From NCBI RefSeq assembly GCF_001858325.1, contig NZ_MBPP01000001.1, positions 1 through 64,000 on the forward strand: DNA of 64,000 bases, read 5' to 3'. The DNA is from Marinobacter sp. AC-23. GTDB lineage: Bacteria; Pseudomonadota; Gammaproteobacteria; Pseudomonadales; Oleiphilaceae. Positions 30,269 through 39,459 of this stretch are shown piece after piece (within the stretch, counting starts at the first letter, position 1; the number at the start of each line of letters is the position of its first letter). Position numbers and translations under genes: made by a program. The notes beneath the pieces were generated by a model, which worked only from the letters and a program-made list of their open reading frames with translations, was not told the DNA's origin and did no database searches.

Positions 30269-30886
30269 GTGGAACTGGCATGTCTTGATCTTGAAGGCGT
30301 ATTGATCCCGGAAATCTGGATCGCGTTTGCAGAAAAAACCGGTATTGAAGAACTCAAGGCGACTACCCGCGACATTCCTGATTACGATGTTCTGATGACG
30401 CAACGGCTAAAGTTGTTGGATCAGCACGGATACGGCCTGCCACAGATTCAGGAAGTGATCGGTGAGCTAGATCCGCTGCCGGGCGCACGGGAGTTTCTGG
30501 ATTGGCTGCGTGAGCGGTTTCAGGTGGTTATTCTCTCTGACACCTTCTACGAATTCGCCATGCCGCTGATGAAAAAGCTGGGATACCCCGCGTTGCTGTG
30601 CCATAAGTTGGAAGTGGCAGAGAACGGCCAGATTACCGACTACCTGCTGCGCCAACGCGACCCTAAGCGCCAGTCGGTACGTGCCTTCCAGCTTTTGAAC
30701 TATCGCGTTATTGCAGCCGGCGACTCCTATAACGACACCACCATGCTCGGGCAAGCGGAAGCTGGCATTCTGTTCCATGCGCCCAAGAATGTGATCGATG
30801 AATTCCCTCAGTACCCGGCTGTGCAGGAGTTTGAGGATTTGAAGCAGGAGTTCCTGAAGGCGAGTGCCGTTCACAGCACCGGCTAA
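30269..30886 (+). CDS. thrH: Phosphoserine/homoserine phosphotransferase ThrH
   Basis: This 205-residue HAD-superfamily enzyme removes phosphate from phosphoserine and can transfer it to homoserine. Motif I is DLEGVLIPEIW with the D-x-E form typical of ThrH, motif II is LSDTFYEF, and the metal-binding motif is GDSYNDTTML. The start is a GTG preceded by AGGAG. The cysB-cysH-thrH-pabB order matches Pseudomonas, where thrH was described. Its stop overlaps the convergent pabB stop by 4 bases. Confidence 0.92.
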   Translation: MELACLDLEGVLIPEIWIAFAEKTGIEELKATTRDIPDYDVLMTQRLKLLDQHGYGLPQIQEVIGELDPLPGAREFLDWLRERFQVVILSDTFYEFAMPLMKKLGYPALLCHKLEVAENGQITDYLLRQRDPKRQSVRAFQLLNYRVIAAGDSYNDTTMLGQAEAGILFHAPKNVIDEFPQYPAVQEFEDLKQEFLKASAVHSTG

Positions 30887-32268
30887 TCGTTCCAGTTCAG
30901 ATGTTCCAGGAAATCCATCAGCGGTTTTACTTTGGTGAGGGTTTCCTGGTATTCGCTTTCCGGATCTGAATCGGCAACGATGCCGCCGCCGCCCCAGCAG
31001 CGAATGGTTCCTTGTTCTTCGGTCATATCCTCAGCCCCTTCACTCTCACACAGCATGGTGCGGATAGCGATATTACTATCCAATGTGCCATCCAGCCCGC
31101 GATAAAACACTGAGCCGCAGTAGGGGCCACGCCAGTGAGGCTCCAGTTCCCGAATAATCTCCATGGCGCGGATTTTTGGCGCACCGGTTATCGAGCCGCC
31201 AGGAAAAGCATCGAACAGTACCTGCATGGGTGAAGCGCCTTCTGCCAATTTGGCGCGAATGTGGCTAACCAAGTGGTGCACATTCCGGTACGACTCAAGT
31301 GCAAACAGGCTGTCTACGGTTACCGACCCTGGCGCTGCGTGAACGCTCAGATCATTGCGCAGCAAGTCTACAATCATCAGGTTTTCAGCACGGTCTTTCT
31401 CTGACGCTTCCAGCTCTGCAGCATAGGCCGCATCTTCTGAAGGCGTCTTTCCCCTTGGCCGAGTGCCTTTAATGGGGCTGGTTTTAACGGTACGGCCACG
31501 GATCTCCAGGAAGCGCTCGGGGGAAATAGATAGCACTGCACCCGCCCCGGCTTGAATAAAAGCGCTGTAAGGCGTTGGGTTAGCTTCTGCCAACGCCTGA
31601 AATGCGAGCCACGGGTCTCCTGCATAGTTACCCCGGAATTCCTGGGAAAGGTTGGCCTGGTAACAGTCGCCGGCGTTGATGTAGCGCTGAACCGCGTCTA
31701 CACCGGCCATAAACTCCTTGGCGGGCTGTCGTGCCTTGAAGGGGGAGACCATGTGCCAGCTGGCTGTTTTTCGGGCTGGCGTGGTGGAGCGCCAGGACTG
31801 CAGAATTTTGCGTGTCTGTTCCGGGCATTCAGGGTGAACCCAAAGGTGGTAAGTATTGGTCACCCGGTTGTGGCTGGCGGCCCACAGATAGAAGCCTGTA
31901 AAGAGTAGAGGCGTCGCTGGCACTGGGCAGAGTGCTGAAAGGCGCTTTTCTTTCATGTACCCGAATTCGTAACTAAGAAAACCAATCCACCCGCCGGTTA
32001 GAAAGCCCTGCGATTCCTGCATCGGAACTTCGTAGCGTTGAACCAGGGTTTCCATCTCTGCAGCCAGCTTGCTCGTGTTCAGAGCACCAACATCCCCTGA
32101 ATCAACACGCTTTGTTGCAATCGCACAGGCCGTAAACCCGCTGAACGAACCTCGGCCAGCGCCAGCTCCGACACTTCCGAGGTAGGCAAAGTCCTGCTCG
32201 TTAGCGGCGTGGCTGAGCAGCCGTGCATAGTCTTCGGGGCTAATCAGGGAGGAAACAGGAACTGGCAA
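30883..32268 (-). CDS. pabB: Aminodeoxychorismate synthase component I
   Basis: PabB converts chorismate and ammonia to 4-amino-4-deoxychorismate for folate synthesis, with PabA supplying ammonia. The 461-residue protein carries the chorismate-binding core with PIKGTRPRG, whose lysine forms the covalent intermediate in PabB, and the conserved GGSITGAPKIRAMEII. Lys in PIKGT separates it from TrpE, which has Ala there. It is transcribed toward thrH and overlaps it by 4 bases at the 3' end. An upstream divergent gene encodes an unrelated exported protein. Confidence 0.9.
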   Translation of the reverse strand: MPVPVSSLISPEDYARLLSHAANEQDFAYLGSVGAGAGRGSFSGFTACAIATKRVDSGDVGALNTSKLAAEMETLVQRYEVPMQESQGFLTGGWIGFLSYEFGYMKEKRLSALCPVPATPLLFTGFYLWAASHNRVTNTYHLWVHPECPEQTRKILQSWRSTTPARKTASWHMVSPFKARQPAKEFMAGVDAVQRYINAGDCYQANLSQEFRGNYAGDPWLAFQALAEANPTPYSAFIQAGAGAVLSISPERFLEIRGRTVKTSPIKGTRPRGKTPSEDAAYAAELEASEKDRAENLMIVDLLRNDLSVHAAPGSVTVDSLFALESYRNVHHLVSHIRAKLAEGASPMQVLFDAFPGGSITGAPKIRAMEIIRELEPHWRGPYCGSVFYRGLDGTLDSNIAIRTMLCESEGAEDMTEEQGTIRCWGGGGIVADSDPESEYQETLTKVKPLMDFLEHLNWND

Positions 32269-32454
32269 ATTAACTCCGGTTAATTAGTAGAATGATACTC
32301 AGGCCACAAAACGGGCATTGTCGGATCCAGAGGGCCGCTGGTCTAATGAAAACACTGAGAAACGACAGTTGGCAGCCCAGAATCGGAACATCGCATTCTA
32401 GCCGAGTTGGCCAGCCTTAGCGTAGCCATTAACGCAAATACAACAGGAACAAGA

Positions 32455-33051
32455 ATGATGCCTTATCTTGGAAAACCGCTGCTAAAAGCTCTTTTGCTGA
32501 TTTCGTTTTTTGTTGCCCCCGTGGCAAGTGCAGAGGAAGCACCTTCTGGTGAATTATCTAGCGAGCGGGAAATGGCGATTAAAAAAGAGCTGTCTAAATA
32601 CGCAGTCCTCGGTCAGCAGCAAATACTTTATCTGACCAAGCAGGCGACTGATGAGTATTCCGGCACTCTGACAGATTCAAAACCTAATATGCCTTCTGCA
32701 TGGATGCTGCTTGAGGATGGCACTACCATCAAGCGCATTAATCTGGATGAACAGGCGGCGGGTGCACCTGCGCAGATTCGGATTCTCATGTATCGCGCAG
32801 CGTTAAAGTCTGTCGCCCGCAGGGGGAAAATACATGCGGCTGTGATCCTGTATACCGGAAAACTAAGCGAAGGCAGCGACGATGAGGCGCTTGTGGTTGA
32901 ATTCGAACATCGCTTGGGCATTTCCGGAACCAAGGTTGTTCCTTATCAAGTAGAAAACGACAAAGTGGCGTACGCCGATCCGGTGGCCAACGAAAAGCCT
33001 TTTCAAATTTTTTACGACAGCAAACCTGACGTTGAAGGCGGCACCCAATAA
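32455..33051 (+). CDS. Exported protein of unknown function
   Basis: I do not recognise this family. From the ATG at 32455 (AGGAAC lies just upstream) it encodes 198 residues. It has a signal peptide (LLKALLLISFFVAPVASA/EE), an acidic helical start, then a mixed alpha/beta region. The longer frame from 32407 adds residues before the signal peptide and is less likely. There is no lipobox and no transmembrane segment beyond the signal, so a soluble periplasmic protein is likely. It is followed by 173 bases and then the DUF6160-like gene; whether they share a transcript is unclear. Confidence 0.65.
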   Translation: MMPYLGKPLLKALLLISFFVAPVASAEEAPSGELSSEREMAIKKELSKYAVLGQQQILYLTKQATDEYSGTLTDSKPNMPSAWMLLEDGTTIKRINLDEQAAGAPAQIRILMYRAALKSVARRGKIHAAVILYTGKLSEGSDDEALVVEFEHRLGISGTKVVPYQVENDKVAYADPVANEKPFQIFYDSKPDVEGGTQ

Positions 33052-33150
33052 TTTGAGACGCAGTCGCTCTTTGTTACGTGTTGTAAGTTTTGGGTTAAGA
33101 ACTGTGAATGCAGTCACGGACTAGGACTGTAAAACAATCTTAAATGGATT

Positions 33151-33171
33151 TGTGGAGCGACGAACTCCACA
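33151..33171 (+). promoter_or_regulatory. 5'-leader hairpin of the DUF6160-like gene
   Basis: A perfect 7-bp stem TGTGGAG/CTCCACA (33151-33157, 33165-33171) with a 7-base loop lies about 54 bases before the ATG. It is followed by an A-rich, unstructured stretch and a strong Shine-Dalgarno, not by a T tract. This suggests a leader structure that stabilises the mRNA or regulates it, rather than a terminator. The role is inferred. Confidence 0.4.
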
Positions 33172-33212
33172 CCCAAAACTAAAAAGCTCAGACAACAACA
33201 AAATGAGTTTAT

Positions 33213-33218
33213 AAGGAG
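33213..33218 (+). promoter_or_regulatory. Strong Shine-Dalgarno (AAGGAG)
   Basis: AAGGAG is placed 6 bases before the ATG at 33225, in an A-rich leader. It is among the best ribosome-binding sites in the window and fixes the start of the exported DUF6160-like protein, implying efficient translation. Confidence 0.8.
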
Positions 33219-33224
33219 ATAAAA

Positions 33225-34109
33225 ATGAAAGGCCTGAAAAAAATTGCTCTGGTAACAGCTATCGCTGCTGCACCTTTTGCAGCCCACGCAGAAATGCAAG
33301 CTATGAACGACACCGCAATGGGCGATGTAACCGGTCAGGCCGGTGTCACCATTGAACTGGAAACCAAGGTTAGCATCGGTCAGTTCAAGTACACGGATGA
33401 AGGCTCCTTCGCGGTTAACGACATCGTTCTTGGCGGTGCTGGTGTGACTGCTGACGGCGCAACTGCCGGTTATAACGATCTGTTGGATCAGCTGAAAATT
33501 GATATCGACGTTGCTGACGATGGCGACGCAGTCATTCATGTCGGTTCGCTACAAACGGATCCTGCGACTGGTGCACCTGTTCCTATTGACTGGGGTATGA
33601 CTGTTGGCTCTATGGAGCTGCTAGCCGGTGGAACTGGTACAGATAGCACAACACTGATCTCCAACTTGAGCGGTTACGGCAACCTGGCTCAACTGGACAT
33701 CCGGGTTGATACGGCTACTGATCAGTTGAATCTTGTGGCGGCATTTGATGTTCAAGATATGGACTTCGATGTTGACTTCCTGGGTGTTGGCATTCGTGAT
33801 CTGAAGATCACAGGCGCAGGGTCCGAAGCTAACGACATAGCCTTCTATGCAGCTAATGGTATTGATCTGTCTACCATGAGCCCGCTGGAGCAAGGAATCT
33901 TTACTCAGTATGCTAATGTGAATCTGGACATCTACAAAGGCTCTGGCCTGGGTGCATCCACTGCAACTGACGTTCTGCGCATCGACGTAAACAACGTCTT
34001 CATGGATATGTCCATCGGCGCAGTTGAAATCGGTGGCACGTCCATCGGTTCATTGGCCATCGACAACCTGGCTGTAACCGACACTAAGCTGGCTGTATAC
34101 GGTCACTAA
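33225..34109 (+). CDS. DUF6160/FilA-like exported protein
   Basis: This 294-residue protein has a signal peptide (MKGLKKIALVTAIAAAPFAAHA) and then the motif MQAMNDTAMGDVTGQAGVTIELE. That early MxxMGDVTGQAG signature resembles DUF6160 and the FilA-type proteins linked to surface or pilus structures. The mature part is acidic, rich in Asp, Gly, Thr and Ala, low in Lys and Arg, and shows alternating beta-strand patterning that suggests a beta-helix or outer-surface protein. It has its own leader hairpin, a strong ribosome-binding site and a strong terminator, so it is probably a highly expressed single gene. Its molecular function is not known to me. Confidence 0.72.
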   Translation: MKGLKKIALVTAIAAAPFAAHAEMQAMNDTAMGDVTGQAGVTIELETKVSIGQFKYTDEGSFAVNDIVLGGAGVTADGATAGYNDLLDQLKIDIDVADDGDAVIHVGSLQTDPATGAPVPIDWGMTVGSMELLAGGTGTDSTTLISNLSGYGNLAQLDIRVDTATDQLNLVAAFDVQDMDFDVDFLGVGIRDLKITGAGSEANDIAFYAANGIDLSTMSPLEQGIFTQYANVNLDIYKGSGLGASTATDVLRIDVNNVFMDMSIGAVEIGGTSIGSLAIDNLAVTDTKLAVYGH

Positions 34110-34137
34110 TCTGATCTGAGCACCAGTCCTGGTGAAG

Positions 34138-34166
34138 CGCCCCGCAGTGCGGGGCGTTTTTTGTTT
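34138..34166 (+). terminator. Rho-independent terminator after DUF6160-like gene
   Basis: An 8-bp GC stem CGCCCCGC/GCGGGGCG (34138-34145, 34149-34156) with an AGT loop is followed by TTTTTTGTTT. It is a textbook terminator 28 bases after the stop codon. Confidence 0.92.
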
Positions 34167-34245
34167 ATGGGCAAGCAATAAAAAACGACAGCTTAATAAT
34201 AAAAGCTGCCGTTTAGTGTGATACTTAGGGTGTGTTAAACGTTAC

Positions 34246-34923
34246 CTACTGATCAGGCACCGCAATAGAAAGATCAAACCCACCACCCGGTCGTGGGGTG
34301 AGGGTAATCGGACCTTCATTAATCCCCTGTGGAATCTGAATCTGATCTATGCCCGGCGGGTTGCCAATGGAGAAGTTCAGGTTTTGCCCATCGAAACCAA
34401 TACCCAGCTGATCGTTAAGGAATGACTGGGTAAATGGTTCATCCGGAATCTGCATCTGCTGCCCGAAAACCAGCGGCGGAATGTTCGGGGTGAACTCTGC
34501 GGGTGGCTGAGCTCTGGCCAACTCTTCCTGGGGAAGAAGTAATGCCCGGCGAAGAAACTCTTCCTCAGCATTTGCAAGAGCGTCAGATTTGCCTTCGTCC
34601 GTAAATCGCTGCAGTGCTTCGCGGTAGGCTTCTTCTTCCGCTTCGGTGATAACGGGCTCGCCCGGCGAAATGGTCAGGGCACGGATAATGCGCTGACGGT
34701 CGGCTTCCGATTTGCGGCCCTCTCTGGGTACCACAATAACCGCTGAATCTTTCACGTAGGTTTCGACCATCTCATCGGAGGTCATCGCCTGAACGCCTGC
34801 AGTCGCCGGCATTGATGCCGCTGCCGCAAGCGTTGCTGTAATAGCGGCAGCCAATAGGGTCGTGCTTTTGGTAGAGTCAGCCCGGCCGGGGTTATGCCCG
34901 GTTGGCGGGGTTGGGTGATTCAT
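34246..34923 (-). CDS. Exported protein of unknown function
   Basis: This 225-residue protein has a long twin-charged N-terminus, a hydrophobic Ala-rich stretch (TTLLAAAITATLAAAASMPATA) and then VQAMTSDEMVETYVKDSAVIVVP. A Glu-rich helical segment follows (about residues 90-125), and the C-terminus is rich in Pro, Ile and Gln without helical pattern (for example IDQIQIPQGINEG). No known domain is recognised. The post-signal segment is loosely similar in layout to the start of the DUF6160-like neighbour, which it faces tail to tail. It is divergent from the DUF58 gene. A secreted or surface protein specific to this lineage is the most I can say. Confidence 0.6.
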   Translation of the reverse strand: MNHPTPPTGHNPGRADSTKSTTLLAAAITATLAAAASMPATAGVQAMTSDEMVETYVKDSAVIVVPREGRKSEADRQRIIRALTISPGEPVITEAEEEAYREALQRFTDEGKSDALANAEEEFLRRALLLPQEELARAQPPAEFTPNIPPLVFGQQMQIPDEPFTQSFLNDQLGIGFDGQNLNFSIGNPPGIDQIQIPQGINEGPITLTPRPGGGFDLSIAVPDQ

Positions 34924-35170
34924 AATCTGGCCTCTTGCTGCGATAAACCCAGGTACGAGGCGTGTCTGAGGTTACAGCAATCAGTACGCTTCTCACTTAG
35001 TGGGAGTATTCGGGTTGTCCGACAGTTTTTCAAGCCTGTGACCGTTAGTTTGTGATCAGAATCTTCGATTTGTCGTACTGTTACAAAAAGCCTGATGAAG
35101 AGGGGGTACCATAGCGGTGAGCATTAGGTGCGTTGATCATTTTAATAAATGAACCGGCCTTAGGGGCATA

Positions 35171-36220
35171 ATGAGTAGACTAATCCGTAGCCGTTTTCCG
35201 AACTGGATTAACAACTGGATCAACCGCCGAATTCCGCGGGCCGATGTGCAGGTGCTCACCCAGCGAAACCTTTTCATTTTGCCCACCGCTGCGGGTGTGG
35301 TGTTTGGCCTGTTGTTGCTAATTATGCTGCTTACCGGCATTAACTATCAGAATAGTCTGATTTACCTGGTCACCTTTCTACTTGGCGCAGTGTTTGTGGG
35401 TGCCATGCACCAGACTCACCGCAACCTCTCAGGCCTGGAGTTAACTCTGGTTCAGGCTGGCGAGGGGTTTGCCGGCGACGACGTTATTTTCCGCCTGCGA
35501 GTAGCGGCCGGCAAGGATGACGCCATAGCCCTGACCCTTTCAGGAGATGAGAGAGAGGTGCCCGTGGCCCATGTGCCGGCTGGCCAGTCAGCAGATGTCT
35601 CCTTGCCCGTACCTTCTGTATTTCGGGGATATCTGCGGCCGGATCGCATACGTATTGAAACCCGATTTCCCTTTGGTTTGCTCAAGGCCTGGACTTGGAT
35701 GAGGCCGGTTGCCTCCGCCGTAGTGTTTCCCCGGCCAATCGTCGCGCCGGAGGCAATCAGCGCGGTAGACGATGGGGAACAAACGGCCAGTTCTCGCTCA
35801 CCAGAGGGGAACGATCACGCGGAACTTCGTCCCTGGCGTGATGGGGATATGAGCCAGCGAGTTATGTGGAAACGTTTTGCTCGCAGCGGCCAGATGGTGG
35901 TGGCCGATTGGGAGGCAGATAAGGGCAGCCCGCACTGGCTGGATTTTAATGCCTTTGCCGGTACCGATCATGAATTGCGACTTGGGTATCTGTCCTGGCT
36001 TGTTCTTGAGCGCAGCAAGAGTGGGGCGCGATTTGGTTTGAATCTCCCCGGGCAGGTGATAGACCCTGATAGTGGCCCGGCCCACGCAACCCGCTGCCTG
36101 AGGGCGCTAGCGGTATGGGGTGAGGAAAAACCACGGGATACTTCCGCAGCACAGCACGGCTCCCGTAAGCGCGCGGATATCCACAAGCCTGAGGAAGCCA
36201 CGTTGGGGGCGCAGTTATGA
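35171..36220 (+). CDS. DUF58 domain membrane protein
   Basis: This 349-residue protein has two adjacent transmembrane helices near residues 38-80 (LPTAAGVVFGLLLLIMLLTG and NSLIYLVTFLLGAVFVGAM) and a C-terminal DUF58 segment. The conserved motif LRPWRDGDMSQRVMWKRFARS lies around residues 218-238. DUF58 proteins are usually encoded with a MoxR ATPase and a transglutaminase-like membrane protein. Here the transglutaminase gene follows with a 4-base overlap, but the MoxR partner is not adjacent; the MoxR gene near 1.5 kb has its own VWA partner. Confidence 0.87.
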   Translation: MSRLIRSRFPNWINNWINRRIPRADVQVLTQRNLFILPTAAGVVFGLLLLIMLLTGINYQNSLIYLVTFLLGAVFVGAMHQTHRNLSGLELTLVQAGEGFAGDDVIFRLRVAAGKDDAIALTLSGDEREVPVAHVPAGQSADVSLPVPSVFRGYLRPDRIRIETRFPFGLLKAWTWMRPVASAVVFPRPIVAPEAISAVDDGEQTASSRSPEGNDHAELRPWRDGDMSQRVMWKRFARSGQMVVADWEADKGSPHWLDFNAFAGTDHELRLGYLSWLVLERSKSGARFGLNLPGQVIDPDSGPAHATRCLRALAVWGEEKPRDTSAAQHGSRKRADIHKPEEATLGAQL

Positions 36221-38331
36221 GTTTTTTGAGCCGCTCCAATGATGAGGCTGACAATCAAAGCAAAAGCTTACCTTCCCGCGCATTGCTCTGGCTGATTGCC
36301 AGCTTTGCGCTACTGATGACTCCTCAACTTGATCGCCTACCTTTATGGCTTATTTTTACCTGCGTTGCATTAGCAGGCTGGCGCTGGCTTGCGCAGCAGG
36401 GCCGTGTTCGCCTGCCCGGGCGCTGGTTGCGTACTGGGATCATGTTGGTGTTGGTGGCCGTGTATCTGGTTCGGGTGCAGGGCAGTTTTACGGTGGATAC
36501 GGCCGCTTCGTTCTTCGTGCTGACAGTAGGGCTGAAGTGGCTCGAAACCCGCACAGCTCGCGACTTCTATGTGCTGTTTTATATTCTGGTGTACTTGGCC
36601 ACGGTTAATTTTTTGTTTCATCAGGAAATTCACTGGGCGTTGGTTAACATGAGTGCCATCGCCTTATTGCTCATCGGGCTGCAGGTACTAAACGCTCCAG
36701 AGCTTCCCGGCGGAATGAAGGCGGGTTGGCGCAGGCTAGGCGTCATGCTCCTGAAGGTGCTGCCGGTGGTCGTGCTTTTGTTCGTGTTTTTCCCTCGCAT
36801 GGAGCCCTTGTGGAGCGTGCCTTTGGTGTCTGGTCAGGCGCGCACGGGTATAAGTGACACCATGCGCCCCGGTGATATATCCAGCTTGGCGCAAAGTAGT
36901 GAGCGGGCCTTCCGTGTGACCTTTGGTGGCCCCATGCCGGCGTACCGGAACAGATATTGGCGCGGGTTGATACTGGATACCCTTGATGATGGAACCTGGC
37001 GCCAGGGCACAAACGCCCCCTTTCGTTCACCCGGGCGGGTGAATATTGATGGCGGCGTTGGTGAACTGCAGCCTCGTGAGTACGATGTGCTGATGGAGCC
37101 CACAGACCAGCGCTGGGCGTTTGCCCTCGAAGGCTCCGTGGCGGTGTCAGATAATGTAATAAAAGAGTCAGACGATCTGTTCCGCTTCCGGCGGCCGGCT
37201 GATAGCTCGATCCGCTACAGGTTGGCGCGCGGGGGCGCAGCTGCACCTGCTAACGCCACTCTGGGACCTGGAGAAGCTGATCGTTATCTGCAGCTACCAC
37301 CTACAGGAAACCGAAAGGCGCGCGCGTTAGCAGCTGATTTGAAACGCTCAAACAACGATATAGGCGTGATCCGCACGCTGTTAAATCGTTTTCGGGAGCA
37401 GCCCTACTACTACACGTTGCGGCCGCCAAAAATGCCAAACGATGGCATAGATAGCCTGCTTTTTGATGAAAAGCGTGGGTTCTGCGCGCACTATGCCGGT
37501 GCGACAACGTTTGTACTTCGCGCAGCTGGAATACCCGCTCGGGTTGTGGTGGGGTACCAGGGTGGTGAAAGCGGTGCAGGCGACGAATACCTTATTGTGC
37601 GCCAGTATGATGCCCACGCCTGGGTTGAGGCATGGATTGAAGGGAGGGGCTGGATTCGCGTTGATCCGACCGCTGCTATTGCACCCGACAGGATTGAATC
37701 GGGCTTGCGGGATGCGGTGGCCGATGAAGGCTCGTTCCTGGAAAACAGCTGGGGCTCTGCCCAGAAATACGGGGACGTGGCGATCATCCAATGGGCAAGT
37801 TTGCAACTTGATCGTATCAACTATCAATGGCAGCGGTGGGTTGTTGGGTACCAAGGTCAAAGTCAGCTGAATCTGATGTCTCGCTTGCCTGGTGGGTTTG
37901 GTATGCGGGAGCTGGGTTATTTTACCGCAGGCATTGTTGGCGCCGCGCTGCTGATTGCTGGTCTGTTCTCGGCTTTGCAAATGCGCTGGGGTTTAAGCCG
38001 GGGTCGCTACCAACGCGTGCTGGGTGCTTGGTATCAACTATGTGTACGAGCGGGTGTGCCGGTAAGGCACGGCGAAACTCCGGCAGCGCTTGCCGCGAGG
38101 CTGGCGGTTGCCGAACCAGTAGTGGCGGATTCAGCCCGGCTTTTTGCCCGCATGATCAACAGCCATTACTATAGGCCTCAAACGACACCGCAATCCCCAC
38201 AGGATGATGCCGAAGATTTGAAGCGCTTGCGCAGGTTGCTGGTTACCATGAAGCGACAATTGCACAGAGCACGCAAAAAGCGGCCCGGAATGCTCCGGCC
38301 CAACCCATATTCAGGAAAGCACAGTGACTGA
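36217..38331 (+). CDS. tgpA: Transglutaminase-like membrane protein TgpA
   Basis: This 704-residue inner-membrane protein has about six N-terminal helices (DUF3488), a periplasmic transglutaminase-fold domain and one further helix (GYFTAGIVGAALLIAGLFSAL) before a cytoplasmic C-terminal tail. The catalytic triad is visible as Cys423 (RGFCAHYAG), His467 (DAHAWVEAW) and Asp483 (RVDPTAAI). P. aeruginosa TgpA (PA2873) has the same architecture and is reported essential for growth. It overlaps the DUF58 gene by 4 bases and holB by 8 bases, so all three are likely translationally coupled. Confidence 0.88.
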   Translation: MSFLSRSNDEADNQSKSLPSRALLWLIASFALLMTPQLDRLPLWLIFTCVALAGWRWLAQQGRVRLPGRWLRTGIMLVLVAVYLVRVQGSFTVDTAASFFVLTVGLKWLETRTARDFYVLFYILVYLATVNFLFHQEIHWALVNMSAIALLLIGLQVLNAPELPGGMKAGWRRLGVMLLKVLPVVVLLFVFFPRMEPLWSVPLVSGQARTGISDTMRPGDISSLAQSSERAFRVTFGGPMPAYRNRYWRGLILDTLDDGTWRQGTNAPFRSPGRVNIDGGVGELQPREYDVLMEPTDQRWAFALEGSVAVSDNVIKESDDLFRFRRPADSSIRYRLARGGAAAPANATLGPGEADRYLQLPPTGNRKARALAADLKRSNNDIGVIRTLLNRFREQPYYYTLRPPKMPNDGIDSLLFDEKRGFCAHYAGATTFVLRAAGIPARVVVGYQGGESGAGDEYLIVRQYDAHAWVEAWIEGRGWIRVDPTAAIAPDRIESGLRDAVADEGSFLENSWGSAQKYGDVAIIQWASLQLDRINYQWQRWVVGYQGQSQLNLMSRLPGGFGMRELGYFTAGIVGAALLIAGLFSALQMRWGLSRGRYQRVLGAWYQLCVRAGVPVRHGETPAALAARLAVAEPVVADSARLFARMINSHYYRPQTTPQSPQDDAEDLKRLRRLLVTMKRQLHRARKKRPGMLRPNPYSGKHSD

Positions 38332-39355
38332 TATTGCCCTAGAAATGCCCTGGCTTCAGAAATCCTGGCAGGTTATCCAGCATCGCCTTGCTGAAGGCCG
38401 GCTTCCTCATGCGCTGTTGGTTACGGGTGAGTGTGGCGTAGGCAAGCGAGCTTGGGCAGATGCGGTTTCAGGCCTGTTGTTATGTGCCGCGCCAGTTAAT
38501 ATGCAAGCCGGGGCACCGGTTGCCTGCGGCAAGTGTCGCCAATGCAAGCTGCTTGCGGCATCCAGCCACCCGGATGTTCGCGTGTATGCCCCAGAAAAGT
38601 CCCGAATGATCAAAGTAGACCAGATACGGTCGCTTTCGACCTTTGCGGTGTCGTCGCCCCAAGTGGCAGGCCGAAAGATTGCGGTTATTGATCGTGCAGA
38701 CCAGCTCAATATTAACTCGGCCAACGCTCTGCTGAAAACACTTGAAGAGCCGGTATCAGATTTTGTACTCCTATTGCTGCAGGAAAGTGGTCGGCCAGTA
38801 TTGCCAACGATTCGGTCTCGGTGCCAGGTGTTGTCTATACCTGTTCCTTCAACGGAGCAGGCCAATCAATGGCTGGCAAGCAAGGTAGCCAATCTTGAGA
38901 GCGATAAGCAGCCCTCGGCAGAGCTTATGGCCAAGTCACTTGTGTTGGCAGGCAATGCCCCACGCCTGGCGCTTGAGTACGCCACGGGTGAGTTCCCGGC
39001 ATTGCGGGATGAGGCGTTCGATAAATTTCGACAATTCATGAAGGGGCAAGTTGCGGTCGCTGAAGCGGCAAAAGCCTTCAAGGCATTGGGGCTGGAAGAT
39101 ATGCTCTGGCTATTTGAGGGTTGGGCCGCGGATTTGGCGAGGCTGAGTGCCGGGGGCAAAGCAAACGACCCTGAAGCTGGCGAAATGCTTGGGTTTTTGG
39201 CAGGGATCAATCCTGCGTGGCGCGCCCATGAGCTGTTGGACAGGGTTCGGGATGGCCGCGCGGCTGGTGTGTATAACGCCAACCCGGAGCTGGAGGCTAG
39301 CCGTTTGCTTTTAGCTTGGCGTGACTTGATGCCCACGAAGCGCCGGGCGTCCTAA
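38324..39355 (+). CDS. holB: DNA polymerase III delta' subunit
   Basis: HolB is the clamp-loader subunit that helps load the sliding clamp on DNA. The 343-residue protein carries a P-loop-like GECGVGKRAWA, the zinc-binding cysteines (CGKCRQC preceded by LLCAAP) and the NALLKTLEEP motif with the SRCQ sensor. The start is GTG, with AGGAAAG about 7 bases upstream, inside the end of tgpA. The usual neighbour tmk is absent; tgpA sits in that place. pilZ follows, as in Pseudomonas (tmk-holB-pilZ). Confidence 0.9.
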   Translation: MTDIALEMPWLQKSWQVIQHRLAEGRLPHALLVTGECGVGKRAWADAVSGLLLCAAPVNMQAGAPVACGKCRQCKLLAASSHPDVRVYAPEKSRMIKVDQIRSLSTFAVSSPQVAGRKIAVIDRADQLNINSANALLKTLEEPVSDFVLLLLQESGRPVLPTIRSRCQVLSIPVPSTEQANQWLASKVANLESDKQPSAELMAKSLVLAGNAPRLALEYATGEFPALRDEAFDKFRQFMKGQVAVAEAAKAFKALGLEDMLWLFEGWAADLARLSAGGKANDPEAGEMLGFLAGINPAWRAHELLDRVRDGRAAGVYNANPELEASRLLLAWRDLMPTKRRAS

Positions 39356-39459
39356 ATGCGCTTTTGCGCGACACAACTGCTATGATTTGAACATACTAGG
39401 AATTAATTCCTACAGGTTTTGTTCAACTATAAAACAATCAATTTTAGAAGGTGTCACAT

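Noticed and set aside
30091-30288. Small open frame between cysH and thrH
   Set aside because: It has no ribosome-binding site, has unusual composition, and lies in the probable promoter region of the divergent genes.
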